Assembly (NCBI GenBank): GCA_020137815.1
Contig: CM035357.1
Coordinates: 1,136,974 to 1,200,973 of the forward strand
Reading direction: 5' to 3'
Length of the DNA: 64,000 nt
Source: Hormiphora californensis
Lineage: Eukaryota; Ctenophora; Tentaculata; Cydippida; Pleurobrachiidae
Part shown: positions 1 through 9,089 of the stretch, one piece after another
Position numbering within the stretch: the stretch's first letter is position 1
Layout of the letters: every line of letters begins with the position of its first letter
The notes under the pieces: model-generated
Database searches by the model: none
Seen by the model: the letters and a program-made list of their open reading frames with translations, nothing else
Told to the model about the DNA's origin: nothing
Program-made: the position numbers and the translations under genes

Positions 1-331
1 AAAGCAACTAAGCCGCCTTGTCTTCTGACAGAAGATAATCAAGCTGCGATTATTATAGTACGTGTACAATCTCTATTATGAATAAACGTTATGATGGTCA
101 TTTGAGGTAGTTAATTATATCTTGTATTGTATCTTGGATTATGTCTTATACCAACGGCAAAATTAAAATTAAAGTTTTCGAGATTTCGAAATCGAATACA
201 AGTCTCCTAAAGTGATAATCCTCCAGTAGCAGCATCAGCTGTGCTATGCTGTTCCAGGGGATCTGAGCAGGATATAAGTTTGGATATCATTATTATTACC
301 AGATGTTATCGTATATCAGTAATAATTATAG
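1..331. other. AT-rich stretch, no gene seen
   Basis: No open frame, RNA gene or clear terminal repeat is visible. The last bases begin a motif (gataattatagttaaataag and what follows) that recurs near 1780-1830, so at least the right edge is repetitive. Confidence 0.4.
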
Positions 332-601
332 TTAAATAAGAAACAAGTATAACCCCAGCCCTTGCTCCATCTTGGGCTTCAGCATTTTCATTTTGGAGAT
401 GTCCTCTCTACCAATGTACGAGGAATCCCAGAGAGAGGGCCTCTCTATCCATATCCAATCTGGGTGGTATGGGTTACCGAGTGGCTTGCCCGAGTACGTG
501 CCGGCTCTGTCCATATACATAATGAAAGATGGTTTATTGGATCTCATATCTTTTGCCATTGCTTTCGACTTCTCTTTCTCGCTCATATGTATAGTGGACA
601 A
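332..601 (-). CDS. Hypothetical 89-aa fragment
   Basis: A minus-strand open frame of 89 residues begins MSTIHMSEKEKSK and contains the Trp/Pro-rich segment NPYHPDWIWIERPSLWDSS. Its composition is protein-like rather than low-complexity. I do not recognise a family. The 3' end overlaps a short repeat that also occurs near 1780-1830, so it may be the tail of a dispersed mobile element rather than a host gene. No splice signals or partner gene could be tied to it. It is weakly supported and could be a chance frame. Confidence 0.2.
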   Translation of the reverse strand: MSTIHMSEKEKSKAMAKDMRSNKPSFIMYMDRAGTYSGKPLGNPYHPDWIWIERPSLWDSSYIGREDISKMKMLKPKMEQGLGLYLFLI

Positions 602-916
602 ACACGCAATGTAATTTCTCTCACTCTTGTATGGTAGTCGAATACCCGTTGTAGAAAAAGGCCTGATGAGCGATAGTCAAATGTCCATCATTATTATTAC
701 CAGATGGACATGATCATAAAGTCGGGACATTTTTGAGAATTTATATGTAATCGTATATCTAATTACGTTTAATTTGTTCCAAATACCCTCACGGGGCTGG
801 GACAGCCTCGACGAAAAAGAAGAAAAGAAGTAAAGCTGGGCCGTGCATAGCTTCCGAATTAGTTTATTATATCTTGTATCCAATCTGACAGTTTCTAATT
901 CTTAACGACCAAACCA

Positions 917-1593
917 ATGTGTTTAGTACTTCGTACGGTCTACCAATTGCCAAGAGCTCCCTCAGAATTGGGAGACGCCATTGTCTATCTTCCAGGTAGT
1001 ATAACACAGTTCAGTTTTATATTCATTCATAAATCGAAAGTTTCTAAACAATTGTTGTACAACTGTTTTTTACAGTGGGTCCCGGTACACGACAGATTCA
1101 ACCGATGAGGAGCCAAAGAAGTTCCTGGACAAGTTTGTAGAGAAGATGGACAGCTATTGGTTCAGCAACAGCCACTGGGAGAGGATCCACCAGGGAAACG
1201 TCCCATGTTGAGGGATTCCAGAATCTGACAAGGTTCCTCAACTTGATTGCGGTGAGCACGGGAGTGGGTCTGCATCATGTTGGGCCGACGGAAGTCTCAT
1301 TCCAGTTTAAGACTGATTTTCACCTCCCCACTCTCAACAATTTGTTGATGTTAAGGGCACAACTTTACGGAGGGAGATATTGAGGCTCTGATGGGTAGGA
1401 TCAAGGAGACCGGAACTGCTGGGAGACTCAAGTTGTGAAGAGGTTTTTGGTCGCTTGGGGAGTTGTCGAGAGCTACGGCTCAGTGGTAGATCGGGGAAAT
1501 TTCCTGAGGTACTGCGGCAACAGCAAGAATCAGGACCGGGTGTACCAGATGGAGCTAACAGCTGCTCCAGATTTCTATGTACTTATACATTGA
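917..1593 (+). pseudogene. Decayed unidentified coding region with frameshifts
   Basis: Protein-like stretches appear in succession but in different frames: CLVLRTVYQLPRAPSELGD near 917, a lysine/aspartate-rich stretch with FLDKFVEKMDSYWFSNSHWE near 1120-1180, NLTRFLNLIAVSTGVGLHHV near 1220-1280, and RFLVAWGVVESYGSVVDRGN near 1440-1500, ending at a TGA about 1593. An intron-like gap (gtagtata to a tttttacag acceptor) lies at roughly 994-1074. Stops and frame changes separate the blocks, so it cannot be translated as one protein. No family is recognised. It could be a relic of a viral-like or retroelement gene or of a host gene. Confidence 0.35.
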
Positions 1594-2387
1594 TTATCAA
1601 CATGAGGTGAGTACAAGGGAAGAAAACTAACCCAAAGAAATACCGTGAACTCGAAGCGGAATAGAGTCAGGCTATACGCGTGGAAAATGGACATTGAAAT
1701 AATAGATGGACACTGAAATAATAGATGTACATACTAGTATTTCTCAGGCAGTAAGACGAAATAATTAACATAACCCACTGATGATAATTATAGTTAAATA
1801 AGAAACAAGTATAACCCCAGCCCTTCTCCATGGGGAATGGACACTGAAATACTACTAGTATTTCTAAGTAATAGTATTAATAATATTTCTCAGGCAGTAT
1901 CGTTAATGTCCAGATGAGCTACTCTCGTGGAGCGACAATACCAATTGATGGACTGTTTCCACGCTAAATTCATAAAATATATTGCTTTACCGATAGATAT
2001 GTATTAAATTGTATTTATCAATGATGTTTTTTCTTCCACTCCCTTGGTTCACCGAGTCATGCCGGTGTCGCACTAATTACAGTGTGCAAATGTATGGTGC
2101 TCACATGTAGAAATGCATATGTTCACCACTCATCAGTCGCTGTGTTGTTGAGTCTAACTCAATAGCACCAGTTGTCACTTGTTCTAGTTTCAATTGTGAG
2201 GAGCCTGTAAAAGGGCCATCTAGCAACTGCACGAGTTCTATTATATTATATTTTATATTTTAATGATGTTTTTGTTCCGAACACTGGGTATTAAAAACCT
2301 AACTGACTCTGTCAAGCAGTAATTTTATTGATGGGGTTGCGATTCGCGACTAAACGAACGGAAATAATCACCTGAGGCGATTTTTAT
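1594..2387. other. Non-coding, repeat-bearing stretch
   Basis: No supported gene. Near 1690-1920 the phrase actgaaataatagatg and related words recur, and 1781-1830 repeats sequence from 320-365 (including acaagtataaccccagccct). The rest is AT-rich with nothing recognisable. Confidence 0.4.
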
Positions 2388-2504
2388 GAAGCTAAACATG
2401 AGGCCTTGAAAGACCTTAAAAAGAAAGACGTTCTAACCAAAATATTTGAAGAAAGTCGTGTTCTTCCGGATGAAGATGGAGGTTATCGTAACCTTAAAGG
2501 TTAA
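2388..2504 (+). pseudogene. Short lysine-rich coding remnant
   Basis: A 38-codon open stretch without ATG reads EAKHEALKDLKKKD, then LTKIFEESRVLPDEDGGYRN, and ends LKG before TAA. The amphipathic Lys/Glu pattern looks like real protein, but it is too short to classify. Flanking sequence offers no matching exon. It is probably a fragment of a mobile element. Confidence 0.25.
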
Positions 2505-2640
2505 ATCGATAGTCGTGACAGATCAGGACTCTACTGGTTCTGATCCTATCTAAGTGTGTTCATTTTATTGCACTGAGTTATCTTAGCACCGATGGGAGGT
2601 GAGTACTACTGGGCCTAGCACTACCACACCTGCTCCAGCA

Positions 2641-2832
2641 AGATTTTGTATCTTGTATTATATCTTGTATTGTATCTTGTATTGTATATTGTATTGTATC
2701 TTGTATTATATCTTGTATTGTATCTTGTATTAAATAATCTTATCTTGTATTAAATAATCTTATCGTATTATATCTTGTATTATATCTTGTATTGTATCTT
2801 GTATTAATATCTTGTATTGCATCTTGTATTAA
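2641..2832. repeat. 12-bp-type tandem repeat (TATCTTGTATTG variants)
   Basis: About 190 bp is built from alternating TATCTTGTATTA and TATCTTGTATTG units with small interruptions. The same words occur singly near 119-145 and 868-880, so the array was probably seeded by a dispersed motif. Confidence 0.85.
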
Positions 2833-3135
2833 TTAACCAGGCGAAAGTACAGGGTGTCCCAGAGATCACACTTGGCTATGATCCTTTATCTCACAACCTT
2901 TTTCTATCAACCCTTTCTAGGTGTCAGGTAACGACTACTCGCCTGCCTTCTTCGGAAAAGCAAAAACATCCTGGTGGGAACTTGGGAAGTAATGCTTGAC
3001 CCGTTGGTGGAGCGATCGTCCGGTCGCCCTCTGAGTTCAGTAAAGAATGGCACTTTTTCCAAACCATTGTTCTTAGGATGAATGGGACTATTTCCATATA
3101 TATATTGGGCGTTAGCTCGCTTAAGATAACTGCCG

Positions 3136-3564
3136 ATGCTTTTAGCCTCTCGGCCTTGTAGGATATATAAGAATTACGCAATCACGATAGTGATACGGGC
3201 AGTACTAGAGGAGAGAAAAATAATAAAGGAGGCTAGTATTGAAACAGGATGCAAAAAGGGGATAACGCTGGATGATATGAGTGGAAAATCAACCATCATG
3301 ACGGTCCTGGAGTTTATGAGTGATAGTATAGAAGGCCTAGACAATAGTACGATAGATTTGAGGAAGAAACTAGGAGAAAAAATTGAAACAGGATCGCCCA
3401 AGATCAAAGATCCTTTCGAAGAAAAGGATCTCTACAGGACCCAGCAAGATAGCACTAAGGAGATTAGGTGGAATATCGTGTCATATTATCTAGAACACCT
3501 TTCAGTAAGAAGATGGAGGGATGTTAAGGTAACTGCCGGTGCTTTTAGCCTATCGGCCTTGTAG
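3136..3564 (+). pseudogene. Fragment related to the nucleotidyltransferase family at 13.9-17.5 kb (intronless copy)
   Basis: The frame is open for 142 codons. Residues ~10-30 (KNYAITIVIRAVLEERK) resemble the C-terminal signature of the nucleotidyltransferase copies farther right (GGISNYAATLVMRALMED). Residues ~115-130 (IRWNIVSYYLEHLSVRRWRD) match 16828-16970, where the corresponding sequence EIRHNMVSYYVQHLP is separated from V-RDWRAVK by an 80-bp intron. Here the two parts are contiguous, so this copy lacks that intron. Domain order differs from the other copies, so this is a rearranged or retroposed fragment. The catalytic GS and Asp motifs are absent, so it cannot be an active enzyme. Confidence 0.4.
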
Positions 3565-3841
3565 GATATAATATATTTAAATTATATGTCTATAGTGTAA
3601 GAGCGGGATGAGTAATTTACTGACTGTAATATAAATGGTGATGTTCATTTTCATAGAAACATGTAAATAAATATCTTACTGAGGCCCGGATGAGAGTGTT
3701 AAACAGCCTGGTCAGAACGGACCTTTATAGAGTTATGCCGCCTAATGGCGATGCCTTATTTCAACATTTTAAAATTGCGACTTATATTGCTGGCCATCTA
3801 TGGGCCAAGGCTGACAACTTGATTTTAGACTTGCCCTCTAA

Positions 3842-4045
3842 CTTGACTTAAGGCTCGCACGAAGAAGGTTTCCGATAGGCAACCAAACATCAGTCCCAAC
3901 ACTGGCAAGAAATACTATTCAAACCTGCACCAAGAAATGTGGGGAAAAGGATTGTGCATCATGCAAGTGTGAAGAATGCTGGAGACAATGTGGTTGTTCT
4001 GCAAATACTTGTATTAACCGGGAAACTTTTCCCGGTAGATACTAA
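3842..4045 (+). CDS. Cysteine-rich 67-aa open frame, unknown
   Basis: An open frame without its own ATG ends TCINRETFPGRY. Its second half carries nine cysteines within about 30 residues (CTKKCGEKDCASCKCEEC followed by WRQCGCSANTC), which suggests metal binding or disulfide bonding. Spacing does not match a metallothionein or a standard zinc finger that I can name. The sequence sits between nucleotidyltransferase debris and gypsy-type repeats and may be a C-terminal exon of a retroelement protein. No partner is recognised. Confidence 0.3.
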   Translation, partial: LDLRLARRRFPIGNQTSVPTLARNTIQTCTKKCGEKDCASCKCEECWRQCGCSANTCINRETFPGRY

Positions 4046-4162
4046 ACATAATATAGCAGTTAGATCTTATATTATATATCATTATATTAGGGAAAATGTA
4101 ATCTTACACCACTTCTAACCACATCTCCCACTAATTAGCGAAATGACACGAAAAACCAAGCT

Positions 4163-4262
4163 ATGGCTCATATTAACAGCAAAAAACATCTCAAAAGACT
4201 TGAGCAGGGTAAGTATTTTTAGTTTATTATTTATTTCTATTAACACTAGGTTTGTATTTTAG
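4163..4262 (+). other. C2H2-like peptide tail plus 54-bp intron-like segment
   Basis: ATG at 4163 opens a short frame containing HINSKKHLKRLEQ, which looks like the His-x-x-x-x-His end of a C2H2 finger. It runs into a consensus donor (gtaagt at 4209), and the segment 4209-4262 ends tttgtattttag, giving a 54-bp intron-like unit. The same unit lacking a perfect donor recurs at ~6727-6778 and ~8739-8792. At the third site it is followed immediately by a 98-codon open frame, which supports real splicing in the parent element. Confidence 0.35.
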
Positions 4263-4982
4263 AATAGTAACACAATAATATTATGTTTGCATTAAGATAA
4301 CAGTAGTAGGCTACCTGGCCTGCTTCAAGGGGATACGGGAGGACACTATCCCGGGGAAGGAACACAGGCCTCAGCAACACTCTTTGTCACCCATCTGGAG
4401 AGTGTCAAGTTCTTGTTTTGAGGAGCTGAGCAGCAGAACCGATGAAGTGCTTCAAAGCATCGTGATTTAATAAATAATTAATTAATCTCTTTTGCTTTGC
4501 TTTGGATTAACCCGGAGTGGAGCTCCTTTGAATTGTGTTCCATTGAGGACCTCAATAGCCGTGTTACAGGTGGATTTAGAGAGCGAGTTTAGCCACCTAG
4601 GGAGGGGATACCCCCCTCTTGTCCTTCTTTATTAAATATAAGGTACCGAGATTCTGGAAAACTAGCTACCGGCTACAAAGACTAATTGGAGTGCACTGCA
4701 CAACACGAGCTAGAATCCTTTCAGAGAAGGAATTTAGTCGCAAAGAATTATATAATTGAACAGCATTATTATTCTATACTGCGTATATGAAATTCGGGGC
4801 GGGGAGGGCCCTGAAGGTCTATTATATGGAGAACTACCATCTTTGGATCCCTACAGCATGGTTAGCATATTATTTAACACACGGTGACTTGGGGAACCAG
4901 GTACACATAAGTTTGGGAAATTGTAAACTTACTGTCTAACGCCACTTCTAACCCCATCTCCCACAAGATTAGGGCGAGGGCC
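4209..4982 (+). repeat. Repeat block A, copy 1 (gypsy-associated direct repeat)
   Basis: This ~770-bp block recurs at 6727-7633 (copy 2, with extra sequence inserted) and partly at 7866-8165 (copy 3). Diagnostic words include aagggggatac-type GC-rich sequence, ggagagtgtc, taataaataattaattaatc, agactaattggagtgcactg and the closing acaagattagggcgagg. Copies 1 and 2 flank the integrase region as direct repeats and could be decayed LTRs, but they do not show clear TG..CA ends or a TSD. Parts may be coding, since RLQRLIGV is read through in two places. Confidence 0.7.
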
Positions 4983-5026
4983 GAGGTGAAACTAGGGCGG
5001 AGGAAAAACCTAAATATATTTTAACA

Positions 5027-5680
5027 ATGATAGATCGCTTCACTAAGTACTTCATGGCAGCACCCTTGGTGTCCGGCACTAGTACGGAAATAGCCAAGGC
5101 TTTTTTGGAAAAATGGTGTTTCATTTTCGGGATTCCGGAAACGGTCTTGTCAGACCAGGCTTCAAATTTACATAACTCGAAGGTGATATTGGTAACGAAG
5201 TTACCCCTCCATTGCCTTGGTATCCAAGACACCTTCGTGCGCCAAACGAAGGCCGCGAAGTGTGTGAGGTGTCTTGGATACCAAAAGGTGATAGAAGAAG
5301 TTTATCACGTTTTGCAAATTAATATGGTTAGAACGACGGCGTACCACCCACAGGGCAATGGGCAAGTAGAAAGACGTCACAGGGACGTCGCAGCGGTGTT
5401 AAAAAAGTTGGTAGGGGACCAACCCGACACATGGGTGGAAAAGTTACCAGTGGCAGTATTTGCACTTAACAATGCAATTAGTTCCACCACCAAGTTCGCG
5501 GCGAACGAACTTGTATTCACATACCCGGTTCAGACAGCGTCGGATGCCATTTTCGACACCACGCAGTCACAATTTTTTGAGAGCAAGGAGCATTACAAAT
5601 CGGCCATGTACTTTAAGTATAGGGAAATACAAGGAGGGGGATCATGTGCTCTTATACAAACCTATACCAGCGAAAATTAA
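5027..5680 (+). pseudogene. Ty3/gypsy-type integrase core with in-frame insertion
   Basis: This is the rve-type catalytic core of a retrotransposon integrase, which inserts element cDNA into the host genome. Visible motifs are DRFTKY with the first acidic residue (residue 3), SDQASN with the second (residue 43), TAYHPQGNGQVE with the catalytic Glu (residue 115), and FALN downstream. The Asp-Glu spacing is 71 residues instead of the usual 35-36, because a 96-bp element plus a 9-bp target duplication sits between them at 5189-5293 (separate entry). Removing it gives the normal spacing. The N-terminal zinc-binding region, reverse transcriptase and protease are absent. The frame ends at 5680 and the C-terminal domain continues in another frame, so the copy is dead. 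Confidence 0.85.
5189..5284. mobile_element. 96-bp hairpin element inserted in the integrase
   Basis: The insert starts TTGGTA and ends TACCAA. Its middle is a foldback: ccttggtatccaagacacc pairs with ggtgtcttggataccaa. It is flanked by a 9-bp duplication AAGGTGATA at 5180-5188 and 5285-5293. A 9-bp TSD is typical of Mutator-like elements, but the element is too short to classify. Insert plus duplication add exactly 105 bp, so the integrase frame stays open. Confidence 0.7.
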
Positions 5681-5723
5681 GGATTATAGAAAATTTATGA
5701 ACACTTTCATAGGACCACTGCAC

Positions 5724-6334
5724 TGGTAATAGTCAAGTGTTTAAACGAACAAAATTACATAGTAGAAAATTTAGAAAATAGTAAGCACGAGGTGGTACAT
5801 TTCGATGCGCTACGGAAAGTCAAGGATGGGGTGGGAACAGTTATGAGAGCGGGAGCTCATAGCCATGTGAATGCACAGCCAGAGAAGGTAGAAGATGTGA
5901 TCAATCTCAAAGATACAATTTTAGACAAGGGTAAGGGTTCGAGTTCATCAAATTGGGAGGACAGTTCAGATAGTGAGACTGAACTTGGGGAAGGTAATTC
6001 GAGGGCAGCACCATTAGTAAATAAGACAAACTCAGGGGATAATGCACCACGGGCGTTAGATTCTGGGCCGGGACAAGTAGCACCACTTGTCAAACCGTCG
6101 TGTAACAAACCACTTTATGTACAGAAACCACCGCTGGAAATCAGAAACGGGTACAAACCGTTACCTCACGTCAGAGACAAACCGAAAACTGTGATAATTA
6201 TGGGGCGACAAACAAACACTAACGACACGAATTCAGGCCTCCACACAGGTAGGAGGATGGAGACAGGCAGGAGGATGGAAGATGGCAGGAGGGCGGAGGA
6301 GGATGGAGGATGGGAGGAGGTTGGAGAAGGCTGA
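5724..6334 (+). pseudogene. Gypsy integrase C-terminus and downstream acidic/charged region
   Basis: In a frame shifted from the core, residues near 5735-5820 include NYIVENLENSKHEVVHFDAL. This resembles the small beta-barrel end of gypsy integrases, where a Val-His-x-Asp-x-Leu motif is common. The same frame continues with a Ser/Asp/Glu stretch (SSSSNWEDSSDSETELGEG), a Pro-rich stretch and a terminal Arg/Met/Glu repeat (GRRMETGRRMEDGRRAEED) made by a purine-rich tandem at ~6247-6325. The frame ends at 6334. It is a remnant; which start would have been used is unknown because the integrase reading frame is broken just upstream. Confidence 0.55.
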
Positions 6335-6587
6335 GGCCTTCAGGCCTGGTGATTGGCAGTGTGGGAACTGTGGCTTCCACAATTTTGCCAGAAGGGTTGC
6401 CTGTTACCAATGTGTCGTCGGGCGGTACGCTTACGGGCGACAGGGGAACCAACCTTGGCAGGGTAACCAGAACAGCTCGCCACATAACTTCAGAAAGGGA
6501 CAGCAGGGGCAAGGCCGATTCTACAACAACACCCCTCAGCAACACTCTGTGTCACCCATCTGGAGAGTGTCGAGTTCTTTTTTGTAG
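6282..6587 (+). CDS. RanBP2-type zinc finger open frame
   Basis: A 101-codon frame contains RPGDWQCGNCGFHNFARRVA followed by CYQC. This is the W-x-C-x2-C-x3-N-x6-C-x2-C pattern of RanBP2-type zinc ribbons, which bind RNA or ubiquitin in known proteins. A Gln/Gly/Asn-rich tail follows (GNQPWQGNQNSSPHNFRKGQ). Partial extra copies of the same coding block occur downstream (e.g. NFKCSRCDMAFARKD near 6653-6698). Its position after the integrase and inside the repeat suggests an additional or gag-like ORF of the retroelement. A second, unrelated element at 45.4 kb carries a similar finger. Confidence 0.55.
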   Translation: MAGGRRRMEDGRRLEKAEAFRPGDWQCGNCGFHNFARRVACYQCVVGRYAYGRQGNQPWQGNQNSSPHNFRKGQQGQGRFYNNTPQQHSVSPIWRVSSSFL

Positions 6588-6726
6588 GAGCTGAGCAGCA
6601 GAACCGATGAAGTGCTTCAAAGCTACCGGCTACAAAGACTAATTGGAGTGCTGAATTTCAAGTGCTCTAGATGTGATATGGCATTTGCAAGAAAAGACTA
6701 ATTGGAGTGCACTGCACAACACGAGT
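6588..6726 (+). repeat. Scrambled block-A coding fragments
   Basis: Short pieces of block A are joined head to tail: gagctgagcagcagaaccg, then ctacaaagactaattggagt twice, separated by 50 bp encoding FKCSRCDMAFARKD. This looks like template switching or local rearrangement of the retroelement rather than simple tandem duplication. Confidence 0.5.
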
Positions 6727-7633
6727 TAGTATTTTTAGTTTATTATTTATTTCTATTAACACTAGGTTTATATTTTAGAATATTAACACAATAATATCAT
6801 GTTTGCATTAAGATAACAGTAGTAGGCTACCTGGCCTGCTTCAAGGGGATACGGGACGACACTATCCCGGGGAAGGAACACAGGCCTCAGCAACACTCTT
6901 TGTCACTGTTTGTCACTGTTTGACACTCTCCGTCACCCATCTGGAGAGTGTCGAGTTCTTGTTTTGAGGAGCTGAGCAGCAGAACCGATGAAGTGCTTCA
7001 AAGCATCGTGATTTAATAAATAATTAATTAATCTCTTTTTCTTTGCTTTGGATTAACCCGGAGTGGAGCTCCTTTGAATTGTGTTCCATTGAGGACCTCA
7101 ATAGCCGTGTTACAGGTGGATTTAGAGAGCGAGTTTAGCCACCTAGGGAGGGGATACCCCCCTCTTCCACAAACTGATAACGTGAAAGCATACGTTCGTA
7201 TGGACTCGCGGCTTCTTGAAGCCTTATGATACTGTATTATAAAAGATGCGAAGATTGTCAGAATAGTGGGGAACTTCTTTATTTTACATTCTTGCAATAT
7301 CGGTTGTCGTATTCGTAAAACATGTCACAAGGAAACGAGGGGTTACAGTAGTACCAAGATTCTGGAAAACTAGCTACCGGCTACAAAGACTAATTGGAGT
7401 GCACTGCACAACACGGCTACAAAGACTAATTGGAGTGCACTGCACAACACGAGTTAGAATCCTTTCAGAGAAGGAATTTAGTCGCAAAGAATTATATAAT
7501 TGAATAGCATTATTATTCTATACTGCGTATATGAAATTCGGGGGCGGGAGGGCCCTGAAGGTCTATTATATGGAGAACTACCATCTTTGGATCACTACAG
7601 CATTGTTAGCATATTATTTAACACACGGTGACT
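6727..7633 (+). repeat. Repeat block A, copy 2
   Basis: It is collinear with 4209-4890. An extra ~190 bp at ~7167-7355 replaces ~25 bp of copy 1. There is also a tandem repeat of the phrase around ggctacaaagactaattgg (7380-7440), and small expansions such as tgtttgtcactgtttgacac near 6901. It ends at cacggtgact before a different open frame. Confidence 0.7.
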
Positions 7634-7918
7634 TTTCGATTCCCTGACCCTAGCGACGATAAGTTCTTCTCCAACTCTCTCACGAGTACTCTCCCTCTCC
7701 CCCAGATACCTCAAGTGTTGGAGCACATCCCCCGACTAAACAGCCAAGAGAAATACATCGAGTTCCGTCTACACCCCAGAACTCCAGTCACCCTGCTGAA
7801 TGATATAAACAGCGTGAACGACCTGCTAAACGGACTATGCAACGCGGAGAAGAAAGTCAGGGTCAGGCTACAAAGACTAATTGGAGTGCACTGCACAACA
7901 CGAGTTAGAATCCTTTAA
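7628..7918 (+). CDS. Retroelement-associated 96-aa open frame, unknown
   Basis: The product starts TFRFPDPSDDKFFSNSLTST and continues with QVLEHIPRLNSQEKYIEFRL and NDINSVNDLLNGLCNAEKK. Its last 18 residues (RLQRLIGVHCTTRVRIL) are encoded by the start of repeat block A copy 3, which shows that this part of the repeat is, or was, protein-coding. No family is recognised; a gag-like role is a guess from context. Confidence 0.35.
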   Translation: MTFRFPDPSDDKFFSNSLTSTLPLPQIPQVLEHIPRLNSQEKYIEFRLHPRTPVTLLNDINSVNDLLNGLCNAEKKVRVRLQRLIGVHCTTRVRIL

Positions 7919-8165
7919 GAGAAGGAATTTAGTCGCAAAGAATTATATAATTGAATAGCATTATTATTCTATACTGCGTATGAAATCCGGGGCGGGAAGG
8001 GCCCTGAAGGTATGGAGAACACCATCTTTGGATCACTACAGCATGGTTAGCGTATTATTTAACTTGGGGAACCAAGCCAAGATACACATAAGTTTGGGAA
8101 ATTGTAAACTTACTGTCTAACGCCATTTCTAACCCCATCTCCCACAAGATTAGGGCGAGGTGAAA
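7866..8165 (+). repeat. Repeat block A, copy 3 (partial)
   Basis: It shares ctacaaagactaattggagt through gattagggcgagg with copy 1 (4667-4982), with small deletions such as tatatga to tatga. It joins directly to an open frame at 8157 at the same base where copy 1 joins the integrase region. Confidence 0.7.
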
Positions 8166-8339
8166 CAGTTTGCTCCTAAACGGACTGAGGTAAATAGTAA
8201 ATTGCCCAACATTCCTGAAAACTACAGGTACCCGGTATCCCTAGTTAATCCTGAATTCGATGATGAGCAACTTAAAGGACACAATCAGAGTGCAATGAAT
8301 TTCTTTAGGGCCTGGTTAAAGATGTACAATGCACCTTAA
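8157..8339 (+). pseudogene. Retroelement coding fragment (60 codons)
   Basis: An open stretch reads EVKQFAPKRTEVNSKLPNIP, then ENYRYPVSLVNPEFDDEQLK, and ends with AMNFFRAWLKMYNAP before TAA. It begins exactly at the end of repeat block A copy 3. The AxxFFRxxLxxY ending resembles the start of the next frame (EKALDFFERLINITDKYF), hinting at an internal repeat or a related protein. The family is unknown. Confidence 0.35.
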
Positions 8340-8792
8340 AGGTGACAAGATACCTAAGACTTTTCGTTAACATATTTAAAAAAATTTATCAGGAGTTTAA
8401 GCATTTTTACAGATTATTTTGTCGTGTAGAAAAATATTTTGGCTGAAGAAAAGAGAATTCAACTCAAGGAACACGACTGTGCGGGTGTACCATTAAAGTG
8501 TTGTGTTGGGACACGGAGAAGATGGGAGAGAGGGACACAACAAGAGTGGCTTCACAATCCACCACTCCTGGTACACCTCGCACGTCCCATGCGACTTATA
8601 AACATACATAAATAAATATTTTGGCTGCTGAAAAAGTATAACCCGGCTGAAATCTTCACTGGAATATACTCTTTCAGCATCCAAACATTTAACAAAAAGT
8701 TTTAGGTATCTTGTCAACCTTTAAGAGACTTGACTAGGGTTAGTATTTTTAGTTTATTATTTATTTCTATCAACATTATGTTTGTATTTTAG

Positions 8793-9089
8793 AATAGAAA
8801 TGAAAAAGCGCTCGATTTTTTTGAAAGATTAATAAATATCACAGATAAATACTTTGATAGCGTCGACAAACCCGAATTATCGCATTTAACAAAAGGGAAA
8901 TGGAAAATAAATGCTGAGGGGCACGACTTGCAGCAACTCATCAGCTGGGCCGATGATAGATCTGTCCATGGGAGGATACATTTTAGAGAGGGAAGGGTAC
9001 GGGGTTGTACGCGTGACCGTGTGTATAATAAACCAGACTGCGTGTATAATAAACCAGAAATTATTCCGCCTGGTTTACAGCTAACCTAA
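8793..9089 (+). CDS. Exon-like 98-codon frame after a 54-bp intron unit
   Basis: This frame starts on the base after the acceptor tttgtattttag and runs RNEKALDFFERLINITDKYF, then DSVDKPELSHLTKGKW, DLQQLISWADDRSVHGR, to TAA at 9087. Open reading from the first base after the acceptor supports a genuine exon in the parental element. A short duplication (gtgtataataaaccaga twice near 9022-9058) sits near the 3' end. Function is unknown. Confidence 0.4.
   Translation, partial: NRNEKALDFFERLINITDKYFDSVDKPELSHLTKGKWKINAEGHDLQQLISWADDRSVHGRIHFREGRVRGCTRDRVYNKPDCVYNKPEIIPPGLQLT

Noticed and set aside
4209-7633. Repeat block A copies as definite LTRs of the gypsy element
   Set aside because: No TG..CA ends, primer-binding site, polypurine tract or TSD could be found, and parts of the block are read as protein; left as a direct repeat.
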